A DNA stretch of 44,489 nt. Source: Thermobaculum sp. GTDB taxonomy: Bacteria; Chloroflexota; Chloroflexia; Thermobaculales; Thermobaculaceae. Below the pieces are notes generated by a model. That model saw only the letters and a program-made list of their open reading frames with translations. It was not told the origin of the DNA and made no database searches. Of the stretch, positions 1-7,965 are shown one piece after another; positions within the stretch are counted from its first letter, which is position 1, and each line of letters opens with the position of its first letter. The stretch lies in contig JADDPA010000209.1 in the NCBI GenBank assembly GCA_016782125.1, positions 1 through 44,489 on the forward strand, given 5' to 3'. Position numbers and translations under genes: made by a program.

Positions 1-376
1 TCAGCGCCGCGCCGGCGAAGATCATCGCGCCGCGCATTATCAGAGCCCCAAGGATGCCCCAGAAGAGCACGCGGTGCTGGTAGGTCGCGGGCACAGCGAA
101 ATAGGTGAATATCAGCACGAACACGAAGATGTTATCCATGCTCAGGGTGTACTCGATGATGTAGCCGGTGAAATACTGGAGAGCCGGCTCCGAACCGCGG
201 AAGAAGTAAAGCCCGACCCCGAATATGAGCGCCAAGGTCACCCAGACTCCGACCCAGATGCCTGCCTCCTTGGTGGAGACAACGTGCGCCTTCCGGTTAA
301 AGATGCCGAGGTCGAGTGCCAGCATCGCCAGCACGAAGATATTAAAGCCGATCCAGACCAGGGTGGTAGGGGACAA
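1..376 (-). CDS. TerC/Alx-family integral membrane protein, C-terminus off window
   Basis: Reading the minus strand from 376 down to 1 gives an open frame for the first 125 residues of a TerC-family protein. Recognisable stretches are TTLVWIGFN, MLALDLGIFNRK, EYTLSMDNIFVFVLIF and YQHRVLFWGILGAL; the SMDN block with its acidic residue in a membrane helix is typical of the family. TerC/Alx proteins are polytopic membrane proteins, several of which export Mn2+. The start is TTG at 376-374: an in-frame stop lies just upstream, and a GTGAGG ribosome site sits about 7 bases before this TTG, whereas the earlier TTG (382-380) is too close to it. The gene runs off the left edge, so the remaining helices are unseen. 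The manganese riboswitch upstream strongly supports a role in Mn2+ homeostasis. Confidence 0.9.
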   Translation of the reverse strand, partial: MSPTTLVWIGFNIFVLAMLALDLGIFNRKAHVVSTKEAGIWVGVWVTLALIFGVGLYFFRGSEPALQYFTGYIIEYTLSMDNIFVFVLIFTYFAVPATYQHRVLFWGILGALIMRGAMIFAGAAL

Positions 377-381
377 CAGCA

Positions 382-433
382 AACCTCACTTTGCAGGTTG
401 GCCGTGGGAGGCACTACGGCGAGGACCCACGGC
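382..433 (-). promoter_or_regulatory. Probable expression platform of the Mn riboswitch
   Basis: Between aptamer and start codon the minus strand can form an 8-bp perfect stem GCCGTGGG/CCCACGGC (433-426 with 408-401). It can also form a second small hairpin, AACCT/AGGTT (399-395 with 386-382), that hides the ribosome binding site of terC. No run of T follows either stem, so control of translation looks more likely than transcription termination. The pairing is seen; the switching mechanism is inferred. Confidence 0.6.
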
Positions 434-435
434 AC

Positions 436-556
436 GCATCGGTGCCTTATAGGTCTCGCCATCAGTGCCTAATCGATTGGCACCTACCGGTCAACCGAGG
501 GTCGAGAGACCCCGTATTGACGACCGACCAGCCCGTGCGGGTGGCTACTCCCCCAA
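436..556 (-). promoter_or_regulatory. yybP-ykoY manganese riboswitch upstream of terC
   Basis: On the minus strand the leader of the TerC gene carries the two hallmark loops of the yybP-ykoY aptamer: GGGGGAGTAGCC (554-543) and GGCGAGACCTAT (460-449), about 80 bases apart. Between them are GTCAATAC (521-514) and paired segments such as GTGCC/GGCAC. In this family the two loops dock and bind Mn2+, and the usual target genes are TerC/Alx, MntP and P-type ATPases, so the downstream gene fits. Exact aptamer ends are my estimate. Confidence 0.9.
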
Positions 557-563
557 CAATGAC

Positions 564-593
564 ATTCTATCCTACGACTCCGGTGCCAGTCAC
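564..593 (-). promoter_or_regulatory. Promoter for riboswitch-terC
   Basis: GTGACT (593-588) and TAGAAT (569-564) are separated by 18 bases on the minus strand. The predicted start of transcription falls just before the riboswitch aptamer, which is where it should be. Confidence 0.6.
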
Positions 594-920
594 TTCACTT
601 CTCCCTATTGCTCGGAGAAGGCGATTAAATCAACGCTCGTAGATTGCTGCGTCGAGAAGGTGCCGTTAACGGAGAACGAAACGGCCTTTGGTGACGCGAA
701 GCAGTGATCAGGGCGATGTCAAAGTCGTGGCACTGACGGTGTGGCCGCCGAATCAGGGCAGTGGACGCGACGGCTCAGTGGTGTGACGCTGCACGGACGC
801 GGCTGGCAGGACCGTTCCGGGATTGACCAGGGCACACGTGTGGCCCATGGATGTGTGCTGAACAGACTTTGACATGACCCTGAGCAGTGATTCAACGGCG
901 GAACAGTGCGGCAGTCCGGA
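594..920. other. Intergenic stretch with no supported gene; one near-palindrome
   Basis: I find no convincing coding frame or RNA here. The only structure of note is a near-perfect inverted repeat at 830-846, GGGCACAC/GTGTGGCCC with one extra base, which could be an operator but has no obvious promoter next to it. Confidence 0.4.
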
Positions 921-929
921 TGGTATAAT
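921..929 (+). promoter_or_regulatory. Extended -10 promoter for the tRNA pair
   Basis: TGGTATAAT is a TG-n-TATAAT extended -10 element ending 9 bases before the first base of tRNA-Pro. No good -35 lies 16-18 bases upstream, which an extended -10 can tolerate. Confidence 0.6.
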
Positions 930-938
930 CACGGGAAG

Positions 939-1010
939 CGGGGTGTGGCGCAGGGGTAGCGCGCGCGCTTTGGGAGCGTGAGGTCGGAGGTTCAAATCCT
1001 CTCACCCCGA
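939..1010 (+). tRNA. tRNA-Pro (TGG)
   Basis: A 72-base cloverleaf: acceptor CGGGGTG/CACCCCG with discriminator A, anticodon stem CGCGC/GCGTG, loop TTTGGGA giving anticodon TGG, and T arm GGAGG-TTCAAAT-CCTCT. The 3' CCA is not encoded. Transcribed together with the following tRNA-Gly. Confidence 0.96.
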
Positions 1011-1016
1011 CCGCGA

Positions 1017-1087
1017 GCGGGTGTGGTGAAATGGTATCATAGGTGCCTTCCAAGCACTTGGCACGGGTTCGATTCCCGTCACCCGCT
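1017..1087 (+). tRNA. tRNA-Gly (TCC)
   Basis: A 71-base cloverleaf: acceptor GCGGGTG/CACCCGC with discriminator T, anticodon stem GGTGC/GCACT, loop CTTCCAA giving anticodon TCC, and T arm ACGGG-TTCGATT-CCCGT. It begins 6 bases after tRNA-Pro. No encoded CCA. Confidence 0.96.
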
Positions 1088-1149
1088 CCCTGTACTAGTC
1101 GCTTGCTGGATTGTTGAGCGGTTAGCACTTTTGCGTCGCCATACCGCCC

Positions 1150-1178
1150 TTGATAAACACCCCGAATGTTGATACTCT
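1150..1178 (+). promoter_or_regulatory. Putative promoter of the 6S RNA
   Basis: TTGATA (1150-1155) and TACTCT (1173-1178) are 17 bases apart. The predicted start near 1185 coincides with the 5' strand of the 6S closing stem. Confidence 0.45.
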
Positions 1179-1184
1179 CTTAGT

Positions 1185-1378
1185 GGCACCCCGATGGAAG
1201 CCACCAGCGCCACTGAAGTTTTGAACCAACACTCAAAACTTGGGAGCTGAACTCTTGATACCCGCGTAAGCACGAGGGGCCTCTGGTCCGACTAGAGTAA
1301 CGCTACAGTTTCGAGGTAGGCGCCCACCTGCACAGGCAGGTTCAAAACGAGGCTGTTGGTTGGCCCCACGGGGTACTA
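1185..1378 (+). ncRNA. ssrS: 6S RNA
   Basis: This non-coding stretch between tRNA-Gly and holA has the order of elements seen in E. coli 6S RNA. The terminal hairpin CTCTGGTCCGACTAGAG (1281-1297) parallels CTCGGTCCGTCCGAG. It is followed by an AACGCTACAGTTTCGAGG strand, then by the 3' bubble hairpin GCCCACCTGCACAGGCAGG (1322-1340) and TTCAAAACG. The ends can pair as a closing stem: ACCCCG (1189-1194) with CGGGGT (1369-1374), TGG with CCA, and CCACCAG with the CTGTTGG region. At about 190 bases it has the normal length. 6S RNA mimics an open promoter and binds the sigma70 holoenzyme to dampen transcription in stationary phase. The ends are estimates. An alternative local hairpin, GTTTTGA/TCAAAAC at 1218-1239, may compete with the long stem. 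Confidence 0.8.
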
Positions 1379-1400
1379 CTTTGTCTGGAGCTCCCCACTG

Positions 1401-2387
1401 ATGGTGATCACCCTCTGCGGCGACGATAACGCCCGGCTTTCGGCCCGGCTTCGCCAGCTTGTTGCGCAGCACTCACCGGGCGAGCTTGCCACATTCAACC
1501 TCTCCGAGCTGGATGGTACCGACCTTACCCTCCCAACTCTGCGCTCGGCGTGCGATGCGTTCCCGTTCATGGGAGATGAGCGCGTCGTTGTCGTGAAGGG
1601 ACTGCTCGGCCGCTTCTCCGAAAAGGACGGTGAGAACGCACCGGAAAAGGGTGCCACGGCCACCTTCGCAAAGGAGCTTAAGGCGTACCTGCCGGAGGTT
1701 CCGGCTTCCACGGTGCTAATCGTCGTGGAGCGGCGAAAGCTCGGGGCTGGTGTCGTTGCGAAAGTGCTCCGTGACTGTAGCACGCTTGAGGAGTATAGCT
1801 TTCCTGATAAGAAGGATCTTAAGGGATATGTTATTAGTTTAGCACGACAGCACGGTACCAGCGTTGATCGCGAAGCTGCGGGCCTGCTGGCAGAGGCAGT
1901 TGGTGAGCAACCCGCGCGACTGCAAACCGAACTGCAGAAACTGATTGCGTACAAGGCGGGTGAGACTCCCATCACCGCCGACGACGTGCGCTCACTCGTA
2001 GACATGCCGCTTGAGATCGTCGTCTGGGACTTGACGGACGCCATCTACGCCCGACAGTCTCGAGCAGCGCTGCGAGCTCTGCGTGCTCTCCGGGAGCGTG
2101 GCCAGCCGACACAGATGGTGATCGGCGCGCTCGCGTCGCAGGTCCGGAATCTTGTGCTTGCGGACGACCACCGAGGAAAAGGGCCGGATCAACTGGCCAA
2201 GGCGACGGGTATGAAGCCATACTCCGCACGCAAGGCGTCCGCCGCGCTCCGCGCTTTTCAGCCGAAAGAACCCAGCCGAATACTTGCAGCACTGATGGAG
2301 CTAGACTTCCGTTCTAAAACGGGTAAAGCCGAGCTAGACCCGGCCCTTGAACTGCTCATCGTTAACGCCTGTGAACGGAGATTGTGA
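1401..2387 (+). CDS. holA: DNA polymerase III delta subunit
   Basis: A 328-residue protein with the layout of HolA: an N-terminal nucleotide-binding-like fold beginning VITLCGDDNARLSARL, a middle helical domain (SVDREAAGLLAEAVGEQPARLQ) and a C-terminal collar region (LRALRERGQPTQMVIGALASQVRNL). Delta is the wrench of the clamp loader that opens the beta clamp. The ATG at 1401 is preferred over an in-frame GTG at 1356 because it matches the family N-terminus, has GGAG at 1387-1390, and the GTG lies inside the 6S RNA. Its last codon is 3 bases from the end of rpsT on the other strand, the usual holA/rpsT neighbourhood. Confidence 0.92.
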   Translation: MVITLCGDDNARLSARLRQLVAQHSPGELATFNLSELDGTDLTLPTLRSACDAFPFMGDERVVVVKGLLGRFSEKDGENAPEKGATATFAKELKAYLPEVPASTVLIVVERRKLGAGVVAKVLRDCSTLEEYSFPDKKDLKGYVISLARQHGTSVDREAAGLLAEAVGEQPARLQTELQKLIAYKAGETPITADDVRSLVDMPLEIVVWDLTDAIYARQSRAALRALRALRERGQPTQMVIGALASQVRNLVLADDHRGKGPDQLAKATGMKPYSARKASAALRAFQPKEPSRILAALMELDFRSKTGKAELDPALELLIVNACERRL

Positions 2388-2390
2388 GGG

Positions 2391-2684
2391 CTACGCGGAC
2401 TGCGTGGCCTTCGCAACCGCCCGCATCAAGCGAGCCTTCCGTCGAGCGGCGTTGTTGCGGTGGATGATTCCCTTCGAGGCGGCCGAGTCGAGCGCGCTGA
2501 CCGCGGCCCGAAGCTCCTGCTCCGCTGTCGGCTCACCGGTCCTGATCGTTCGCCGTGCCCGCGAGATGAGGGTCCGCGCGCGACTCTTCGCCGCCTGATT
2601 ACGCTCCCTGCGCTGCTCGGAGGTGCGGTGCCGCTTATCCACCTTGTGCTTGTTTTCGGTTGTGCGCTGGTGTTGTCTGCTCAT
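2391..2684 (-). CDS. rpsT: 30S ribosomal protein S20
   Basis: A 97-residue, strongly basic protein with the S20 pattern: a Lys/Arg-rich N-terminal helix (NKHKVDKRHRTSEQRRERNQ), a central helix with SRARRTIRTGE, and the C-terminal NNAARRKARLMRAV motif that packs on 16S rRNA. S20 binds 16S rRNA early in 30S assembly. The ATG at 2684 is chosen because everything upstream of it is promoter: TATACT ends only 6 bases before the ATG, so the mRNA should begin at or next to the start codon and have no leader. It is convergent with holA and divergent from lepA. Confidence 0.95.
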   Translation of the reverse strand: MSRQHQRTTENKHKVDKRHRTSEQRRERNQAAKSRARTLISRARRTIRTGEPTAEQELRAAVSALDSAASKGIIHRNNAARRKARLMRAVAKATQSA

Positions 2685-2690
2685 ACGGCG

Positions 2691-2720
2691 AGTATAGCAA
2701 AGCGCGAGTAGCGGCGGCAA
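2691..2720 (-). promoter_or_regulatory. rpsT promoter giving a leaderless transcript
   Basis: TTGCCG (2720-2715), 18 bases, TATACT (2696-2691), then 6 bases to the ATG. No Shine-Dalgarno site could fit between. Confidence 0.75.
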
Positions 2721-2721
2721 C

Positions 2722-2751
2722 TTGACGCTCGCTCCCGCTACACTGTTAACT
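2722..2751 (+). promoter_or_regulatory. lepA promoter, back to back with rpsT
   Basis: TTGACG (2722-2727) and TTAACT (2746-2751) are 18 bases apart. The -10 is weak (3 of 6), but the -35 begins one base after the rpsT -35, making a compact divergent promoter pair. Confidence 0.45.
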
Positions 2752-2787
2752 AGTACGAGTAACGCGGTGCACAGCCGAAGGATAGCC

Positions 2788-4605
2788 TTGCTTCAAGATC
2801 ACATCCGGAACTTCTCCATAATCGCCCACATCGACCATGGGAAGTCGACGCTGGCCGACCGCCTTCTTCAGATGACGGGTACGGTCTCGGACCGCGACAT
2901 GAAGGAGCAGCTCCTGGACTCCATGGATCTGGAGCGGGAGAAGGGCATCACAATCAAAGCGCGCGCCGTACGAATGCAATACACCGCAAGCGACGGCGAA
3001 ACGTATGAGCTGAATCTCATCGACACGCCGGGACACGTCGATTTCTCCTATGAAGTCAGTCGCAGTCTCGCGGCGTGTGAGGGTGCGGTACTCGTTGTGG
3101 ACGCCACACAGGGCATCCAGGCACAAACGCTGGCGAACGTCTACCTCGCGCTCGGTTCCGACCTGGAGATCATCCCGGTCGTGAATAAGATCGACCTACC
3201 CAGCGCGGATGTCGCGGCGGTCGCCGGCGAGATCGAGCGGGTCGTCGGATTGCCTGCCGACGACATCATACCTGCGTCGGCCAAGACCGGCACTGGCGCC
3301 AAGGACGTTCTTGAGGCGATTGTGCGGCGGATCCCACCGCCGTCCGGCCAGCAAGATGCTCCCCTGCGCGCGCTGATTTTCGACTCGCACTACGACCCCT
3401 ACAAAGGGGTGATCGCGTACGTTCGCGTCGTGGATGGCCAGGTCCGTCGTGGCGACCGGCTGCGCATGCTTTCGAACGACAAGCTAACGGAAGCCGCCGA
3501 GCTCGGCTACTTTGTCCCCTCTCTCCGCTCTGCCGAATACCTCGGCACGGGCGAAGTTGGGTACATCGCGACTGGACTAAAGGTTGTTGTTGATTGCCGT
3601 GTAGGCGACACCATCACGCTGGAACGCGCGGGCTCGGCGGAGCAACTCCAAGGCTACCAGCCCGTAAAACCAATGGTGTTCGCCGGGATCTTCCCGGTCA
3701 ATGGCGAGGACTATCCGCTGCTGCGCGACGCGCTGGAAAAGCTGACCCTCAATGATGCGTCGCTCACGTACGAGCCGGAAACGAGCGGGGCGCTCGGCTT
3801 CGGGTTCCGCGCGGGCTTTCTCGGCCTGCTACACATGGAGATCGTGCAGGAACGACTGGAACGCGAGTATGACCTTGACCTGCTGACCACTGCGCCCAGC
3901 GTGGAGTATCAGGTGGAGACAACGGACGGGAAGACGACCCCGGTGCATAACCCGACGGAGATGCCAGCGCCACAGCGCACACGGCGCGTGCTCGAGCCCT
4001 GGATGCAGATCTCCATCGTTGCACCGTCGAACCATATCGGTACTGTGATGGAACTCGTATCCAAGCGGCGCGGTGAGTTCTCGAAGATGGAGTATCTGGA
4101 CGAAAACCGGGTCTTACTGACGTACGAGATCCCACTGAGCGAGATCGTCTCGGACTTTTACGACCAGCTCAAGTCGCGCACGCAGGGTTATGCTTCCCTC
4201 GACTACAGCTTCGGAGAGTATCGCTCGGCCGATCTGGTGAAGTTGGACGTGCTAGTTAACGCCCAGCCCGTCGATGCGCTGTCGCTCATCGTGCACCGTG
4301 ACCAGGCGTACAACCGTGGCAAGATGCTGGTCGAGCGGCTGTGTGAGCTGATCCCTCGACAGATGTTCGAGATCCCGGTTCAGGCGGCGATCGGACAAAA
4401 AGTCATCAGCCGCGAGACGATCCGCGCGATGCGGAAGAACGTTATCTCCAAATGTTATGGCGGGGACATCACCCGAAAGCGAAAGCTCCTCGAGAAGCAG
4501 CGTGCCGGCAAAGCCCGAATGAAAACGGTTGGGAACGTGCAGATTCCGCAGGAGGCGTTCATGGCGGTACTCCGGCTGGACGGCGAAGAAGCCGCGCGCC
4601 GATGA
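2788..4605 (+). CDS. lepA: Elongation factor 4 (LepA)
   Basis: A 605-residue translational GTPase. From the N-terminus: P-loop AHIDHGKST (residues 13-21), switch region [26 protein letters not shown], domain II, then the LepA-specific C-terminal part with [30 protein letters not shown] and the tail [18 protein letters not shown]. LepA acts on ribosomes, promoting back-translocation and helping initiation or biogenesis. The TTG at 2788 is preferred over the in-frame TTG at 2722: it has GAAGGA (2777-2782) 5 bases upstream, gives the usual family N-terminus, and the upstream TTG fits a -35 box. Its stop overlaps the next start (ATGA), implying translational coupling. Confidence 0.96.
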   Translation: MLQDHIRNFSIIAHIDHGKSTLADRLLQMTGTVSDRDMKEQLLDSMDLEREKGITIKARAVRMQYTASDGETYELNLIDTPGHVDFSYEVSRSLAACEGAVLVVDATQGIQAQTLANVYLALGSDLEIIPVVNKIDLPSADVAAVAGEIERVVGLPADDIIPASAKTGTGAKDVLEAIVRRIPPPSGQQDAPLRALIFDSHYDPYKGVIAYVRVVDGQVRRGDRLRMLSNDKLTEAAELGYFVPSLRSAEYLGTGEVGYIATGLKVVVDCRVGDTITLERAGSAEQLQGYQPVKPMVFAGIFPVNGEDYPLLRDALEKLTLNDASLTYEPETSGALGFGFRAGFLGLLHMEIVQERLEREYDLDLLTTAPSVEYQVETTDGKTTPVHNPTEMPAPQRTRRVLEPWMQISIVAPSNHIGTVMELVSKRRGEFSKMEYLDENRVLLTYEIPLSEIVSDFYDQLKSRTQGYASLDYSFGEYRSADLVKLDVLVNAQPVDALSLIVHRDQAYNRGKMLVERLCELIPRQMFEIPVQAAIGQKVISRETIRAMRKNVISKCYGGDITRKRKLLEKQRAGKARMKTVGNVQIPQEAFMAVLRLDGEEAARR

Positions 4606-6116
4606 TCGAAGCCCGCACGCCACACATCACGGTCGTCGGGCTGGGGCCGGGGGATCCCGCTCTCCTCACCGTAGGAGCCAGCCAGAAACTGGCGGCCGCC
4701 ACGGCCGTGTATCTGCGGACTACGCGCCATCCAACCGTGGAAGCACTGGAGCTTGGCGAGCGGCAGCACAGCTTTGACTACCTCTACAATACCCTGCAAA
4801 CCGTCGATGAAGTCTATGAGCGGATTGCGGATACACTTGTGCAGATCGCGCTCAGTAATCCGCTTCACGATGTAGTCTACGCGGTACCCGGCAGCCCTGC
4901 TACCGGAGAACACTCGGTGCTGCTGCTACGTGATCGAGCGCGCACAGCCGGTGTCACCCTCTCGATCCTGCCCGGAATCTCCGCCCTGGAGGCGGCGTTT
5001 GTCGAGTTGGGAATCGACCCCATCGGCGATGGGCTGCAGACGGTGGATGCGCCGGAGCTTGCACACCTGCTTGAACAACGACCGAGTGTGATATCACAGT
5101 TCCTGAATCCAACGCTGCCGATCCTGATAACAGGAGTCTGGCAGCACGGTCTCGCCGCCTCCGTAAAACTGTTCCTCCTAGCGAACTATCCGCCGGACTG
5201 GAGTGTACAGCTCGTTCGTGCCGGTCTGGGTGAGGCGCCGACCCCGGTGGCGCTGGTGGACCTGGACCGCGGTGCCCCCGTGGACCACCTGACCACCCTT
5301 TATGTCCCGCCGCTGCCGCTGGATGAGCCGGGCACCCACTTCTACCAACTCACACACATCGTGGCGCAGCTTCGGGGCACCGACGGTTGCCCGTGGGACC
5401 GCGAGCAGACGCACGACTCGATCAAGCGCAACATGCTGGAGGAGGCGTATGAGGCGGTCGAGGCCCTCGACTCCGGAGATCTGCATGCGTTCGAAGAGGA
5501 GTTGGGCGACGTGCTGATGCAGGTCAGCTTGCAGAGCGAGATCGCCCATTCGGACAGCGACTTCGACATCGGCGATGTTATCCGCGGCCTCTCCGCCAAG
5601 CTGGTGCGGCGGCACCCGCACGTCTTCGGTGATACGGAGGCGAGCTCCGCGTCGGAAGTGCTCGCAAACTGGGCTCAGATCAAGCAGGAGGAGCGAGCGG
5701 ACCGTGGCGAGACACGCCAATCAGCCCTTGACGGGGTTCCCACGGCACTGCCCGCGCTCGCTCGGGCACAGATGATCAGCGGTCGTGCCGCGAAAACCGG
5801 CTTTGATTGGCGCGACACCGCCGAGGTATGGCAAAAGGTGCGCGAGGAGCTTCTTGAGGTCGAGCAGGCACACCCCGACGATCGCCTGGAGGAACTAGGT
5901 GATCTGTTCTTCGTGCTCGTCAACTGGGCACGCTTCCACTCGTTGGAGGCCGAAGAGGCACTGCGGCGCGCCACGCTGAAGTTCGAGGGTCGCTTCCGCG
6001 AACTGGAACAGCGTGTTCGCGACCGAGACCAGGAGATACGGCAGCAATCACCAGAACAACTCGATGCGATTTGGAACGACGTGAAGGGCGCGACCGCCCT
6101 CCCGTCGCACGGCTAG
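4602..6116 (+). CDS. mazG: Tetrapyrrole methylase/MazG fusion (YabN-like) pyrophosphohydrolase
   Basis: A 504-residue fusion. Residues about 8-230 are a tetrapyrrole (corrin/porphyrin) methylase-like domain ([50 protein letters not shown]). The rest holds two MazG repeats. The first has the intact metal motif [10 protein letters not shown]...[11 protein letters not shown] after [14 protein letters not shown]. The second has REELLEVEQ...[11 protein letters not shown]. MazG hydrolyses NTPs, including damaged or non-canonical ones, to NMP and pyrophosphate. B. subtilis YabN has the same architecture; the role of its methylase half is not clear. The ATG at 4602 overlaps the lepA stop (ATGA). The frame is open further upstream, but that part lies inside lepA. 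Confidence 0.9.
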   Translation: MIEARTPHITVVGLGPGDPALLTVGASQKLAAATAVYLRTTRHPTVEALELGERQHSFDYLYNTLQTVDEVYERIADTLVQIALSNPLHDVVYAVPGSPATGEHSVLLLRDRARTAGVTLSILPGISALEAAFVELGIDPIGDGLQTVDAPELAHLLEQRPSVISQFLNPTLPILITGVWQHGLAASVKLFLLANYPPDWSVQLVRAGLGEAPTPVALVDLDRGAPVDHLTTLYVPPLPLDEPGTHFYQLTHIVAQLRGTDGCPWDREQTHDSIKRNMLEEAYEAVEALDSGDLHAFEEELGDVLMQVSLQSEIAHSDSDFDIGDVIRGLSAKLVRRHPHVFGDTEASSASEVLANWAQIKQEERADRGETRQSALDGVPTALPALARAQMISGRAAKTGFDWRDTAEVWQKVREELLEVEQAHPDDRLEELGDLFFVLVNWARFHSLEAEEALRRATLKFEGRFRELEQRVRDRDQEIRQQSPEQLDAIWNDVKGATALPSHG

Positions 6117-6131
6117 ATACCCGAGGGAAAC

Positions 6132-7922
6132 GTGGGGAAAGAGGTTACGTGTGGCGCGCTCACGCGTGCCGATGAGGGGCGAAAGATCACCCTGCACGGC
6201 TGGGTTAACAGCCGGCGTGATCATGGCGGCGTTCTGTTTCTGGACATCCGCGACCGATGGGGTCGAACCCAGACGGTGTTCAACCCTGATAATACCGAGG
6301 CGTTCAGAACCGCGGATGCGGTGAGGAGCGAGTGGGTCGTCGCCATTACCGGCACGGTGCGGCTCCGGCCAGCGGGAACGGAAAACCCACGCATGTCCAC
6401 GGGGGAAGTCGAGCTCGCCGCGGAGACGATAGCAGTGCTGAACGCCGCCGAGCCGCTGCCCTTCGAGATCAGCGACGACTCCTTGCCCGACGAGTCCATC
6501 CGACTCATGTACCGCTATCTCGATCTCCGTCGTCCCCGGATGCTGCACAACCTGGAACTGCGGCACAAGACCGTGAAGTTCATCCGCGACTTCCTCTCCG
6601 AGCGCGACTTCCTGGAAGTAGAGACACCGGTCCTGATGAAAAGCACGCCGGAGGGCGCCCGCGACTACCTCGTGCCCAGCCGGGTGCACGCTGGCGAGTT
6701 CTACGCGCTCCCGCAGTCGCCTCAGCAGCTCAAACAGTTGCTGATGGTAGCGGGCGTGGAGCGCTACTTCCAGATCGCTCGCTGCTTTCGAGATGAAGAT
6801 CTGCGCGCCGACCGGCAGCCCGAGTTTACGCAGCTCGATCTTGAGATGTCGTTTGTCAACCAGGAGGACATCCTCCGACTCGCCGAAGACCTTTTCACTC
6901 AGCTAACTGAAACGGTAACGACTAAGCGGATACAGACCAAGCCCTTCCCTCGGCTCTCGTTCCAGGAGTCGCTGGATCGCTACGGCACGGACAAGCCGGA
7001 CATGCGCTTCGGGTTGGAGATCCACGATGTCACTTCGCGGATGGCACATAGCGGATTTAAGGTGTTCTCCAGTGCGGCAGCGACTGGCGGGACCATCCGC
7101 GGCATCAGCGTCCCCGGGGCATCCACGATGACCCGCAAGCAGATCGACGAACTGACCGGGATGGCACAGAGTTTCGGGGCGAAGGGGTTGGTGTGGATCG
7201 CGGTGGAAGACCTCGATCAGGGCCCCGATGGGTATCGCTCGCCCATAGCAAAGTTCCTGTCAGACGAGGAACTCTCCAGCCTCACCGAAGCGTTGGGTGC
7301 AGGCAACGGCGACCTCCTGCTGGTCGTCGCAGACCAGCGGCGCGTCGCGCTTGATGTGCTGGGACGGCTCCGGAGCCACTTGGGCGGGGCGTTGGGTCTG
7401 ATCGATCCCGAAGTCATGGCGTACGCGTGGGTTGTCGAGCCGCCCCTGTTCGAGTGGAACGAAGACGAGGATCGCTGGGACGCCTCACACCACCCGTTCA
7501 CTGCTCCTATGCCTGGCCAGGAGGAACTGTTGCGGAGCCGACCCGAAGAAGTCAAAGCCGAGGCGTATGACATCGTCTGCAACGGCTATGAGCTCGGGAG
7601 CGGGAGTATACGCATCCATCGCCGTGAGGTGCAGACCGACGCTTTCCGGCTCATGAAGTACACGGACGAGGAGATCGAGGCGCGATTTGGTCACCTCCTG
7701 CGCGCGTTCGAGTATGGCGCCCCACCACACGGTGGCATTGCGCCGGGCATCGACCGCTGGGTCATGTTGCTGGCAGACGAGCCGAACATTCGGGAGGTGA
7801 TCGCTTTCCCGAAGAATCAGGCGGGCGTTGACCTTATGCTCGGAGCACCTGCTCCCGTGGACGAACGCCAACTGCGGGATCTGCACCTGCTGCCTCGCCA
7901 GCCAGTCAAGCCGCAATCCTAG
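6132..7922 (+). CDS. aspS: Aspartyl-tRNA synthetase
   Basis: A 596-residue bacterial-type class II synthetase. An N-terminal OB fold binds the anticodon (ITLHGWVNSRRDHGGVLFLDIRDRWG). The catalytic core has motif 1 near FLEVETPVLMKSTPEGARDYLVPSR, motif 2 RCFRDEDLRADRQPEFTQLD, and motif 3 GGIAPGIDRWVML. A GAD insertion domain lies around residues 290-400. Whether it also charges tRNA-Asn, as in organisms using the GatCAB route, cannot be told from the sequence alone. The GTG start has GAGGG 5 bases before it and begins 15 bases after mazG, so it is probably in the lepA-mazG operon. It converges on murE. Confidence 0.96.
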   Translation: MGKEVTCGALTRADEGRKITLHGWVNSRRDHGGVLFLDIRDRWGRTQTVFNPDNTEAFRTADAVRSEWVVAITGTVRLRPAGTENPRMSTGEVELAAETIAVLNAAEPLPFEISDDSLPDESIRLMYRYLDLRRPRMLHNLELRHKTVKFIRDFLSERDFLEVETPVLMKSTPEGARDYLVPSRVHAGEFYALPQSPQQLKQLLMVAGVERYFQIARCFRDEDLRADRQPEFTQLDLEMSFVNQEDILRLAEDLFTQLTETVTTKRIQTKPFPRLSFQESLDRYGTDKPDMRFGLEIHDVTSRMAHSGFKVFSSAAATGGTIRGISVPGASTMTRKQIDELTGMAQSFGAKGLVWIAVEDLDQGPDGYRSPIAKFLSDEELSSLTEALGAGNGDLLLVVADQRRVALDVLGRLRSHLGGALGLIDPEVMAYAWVVEPPLFEWNEDEDRWDASHHPFTAPMPGQEELLRSRPEEVKAEAYDIVCNGYELGSGSIRIHRREVQTDAFRLMKYTDEEIEARFGHLLRAFEYGAPPHGGIAPGIDRWVMLLADEPNIREVIAFPKNQAGVDLMLGAPAPVDERQLRDLHLLPRQPVKPQS

Positions 7923-7965
7923 CGCTCAGGCGCTTGCGGCAAGCAGGTTAGGACGACGCCCCAGA

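Noticed and set aside
869-874. Perfect TTGACA upstream of the tRNAs
   Set aside because: The nearest -10 (924-929) is 49 bases away and nothing like TATAAT lies 16-19 bases downstream, so it is not paired as a promoter.
1356-1400. Upstream GTG start for holA
   Set aside because: The added residues are encoded inside the 6S RNA and closing stem and are not family-like.
2634-2643. DnaA-box-like TTATCCACC
   Set aside because: Single imperfect copy inside rpsT with no cluster, dnaA or dnaN nearby; not an origin.
2722-2787. Longer lepA from TTG 2722
   Set aside because: The extra residues do not resemble the family N-terminus, there is no ribosome site, and the TTG fits a -35 box; TTG 2788 has GAAGGA at the right distance.
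7921-7965. Small hairpins AGCGC/GCGCT and CTTG/CAAG between aspS and murE
   Set aside because: Stems are 4-5 bp with no T run; too weak to call a terminator.
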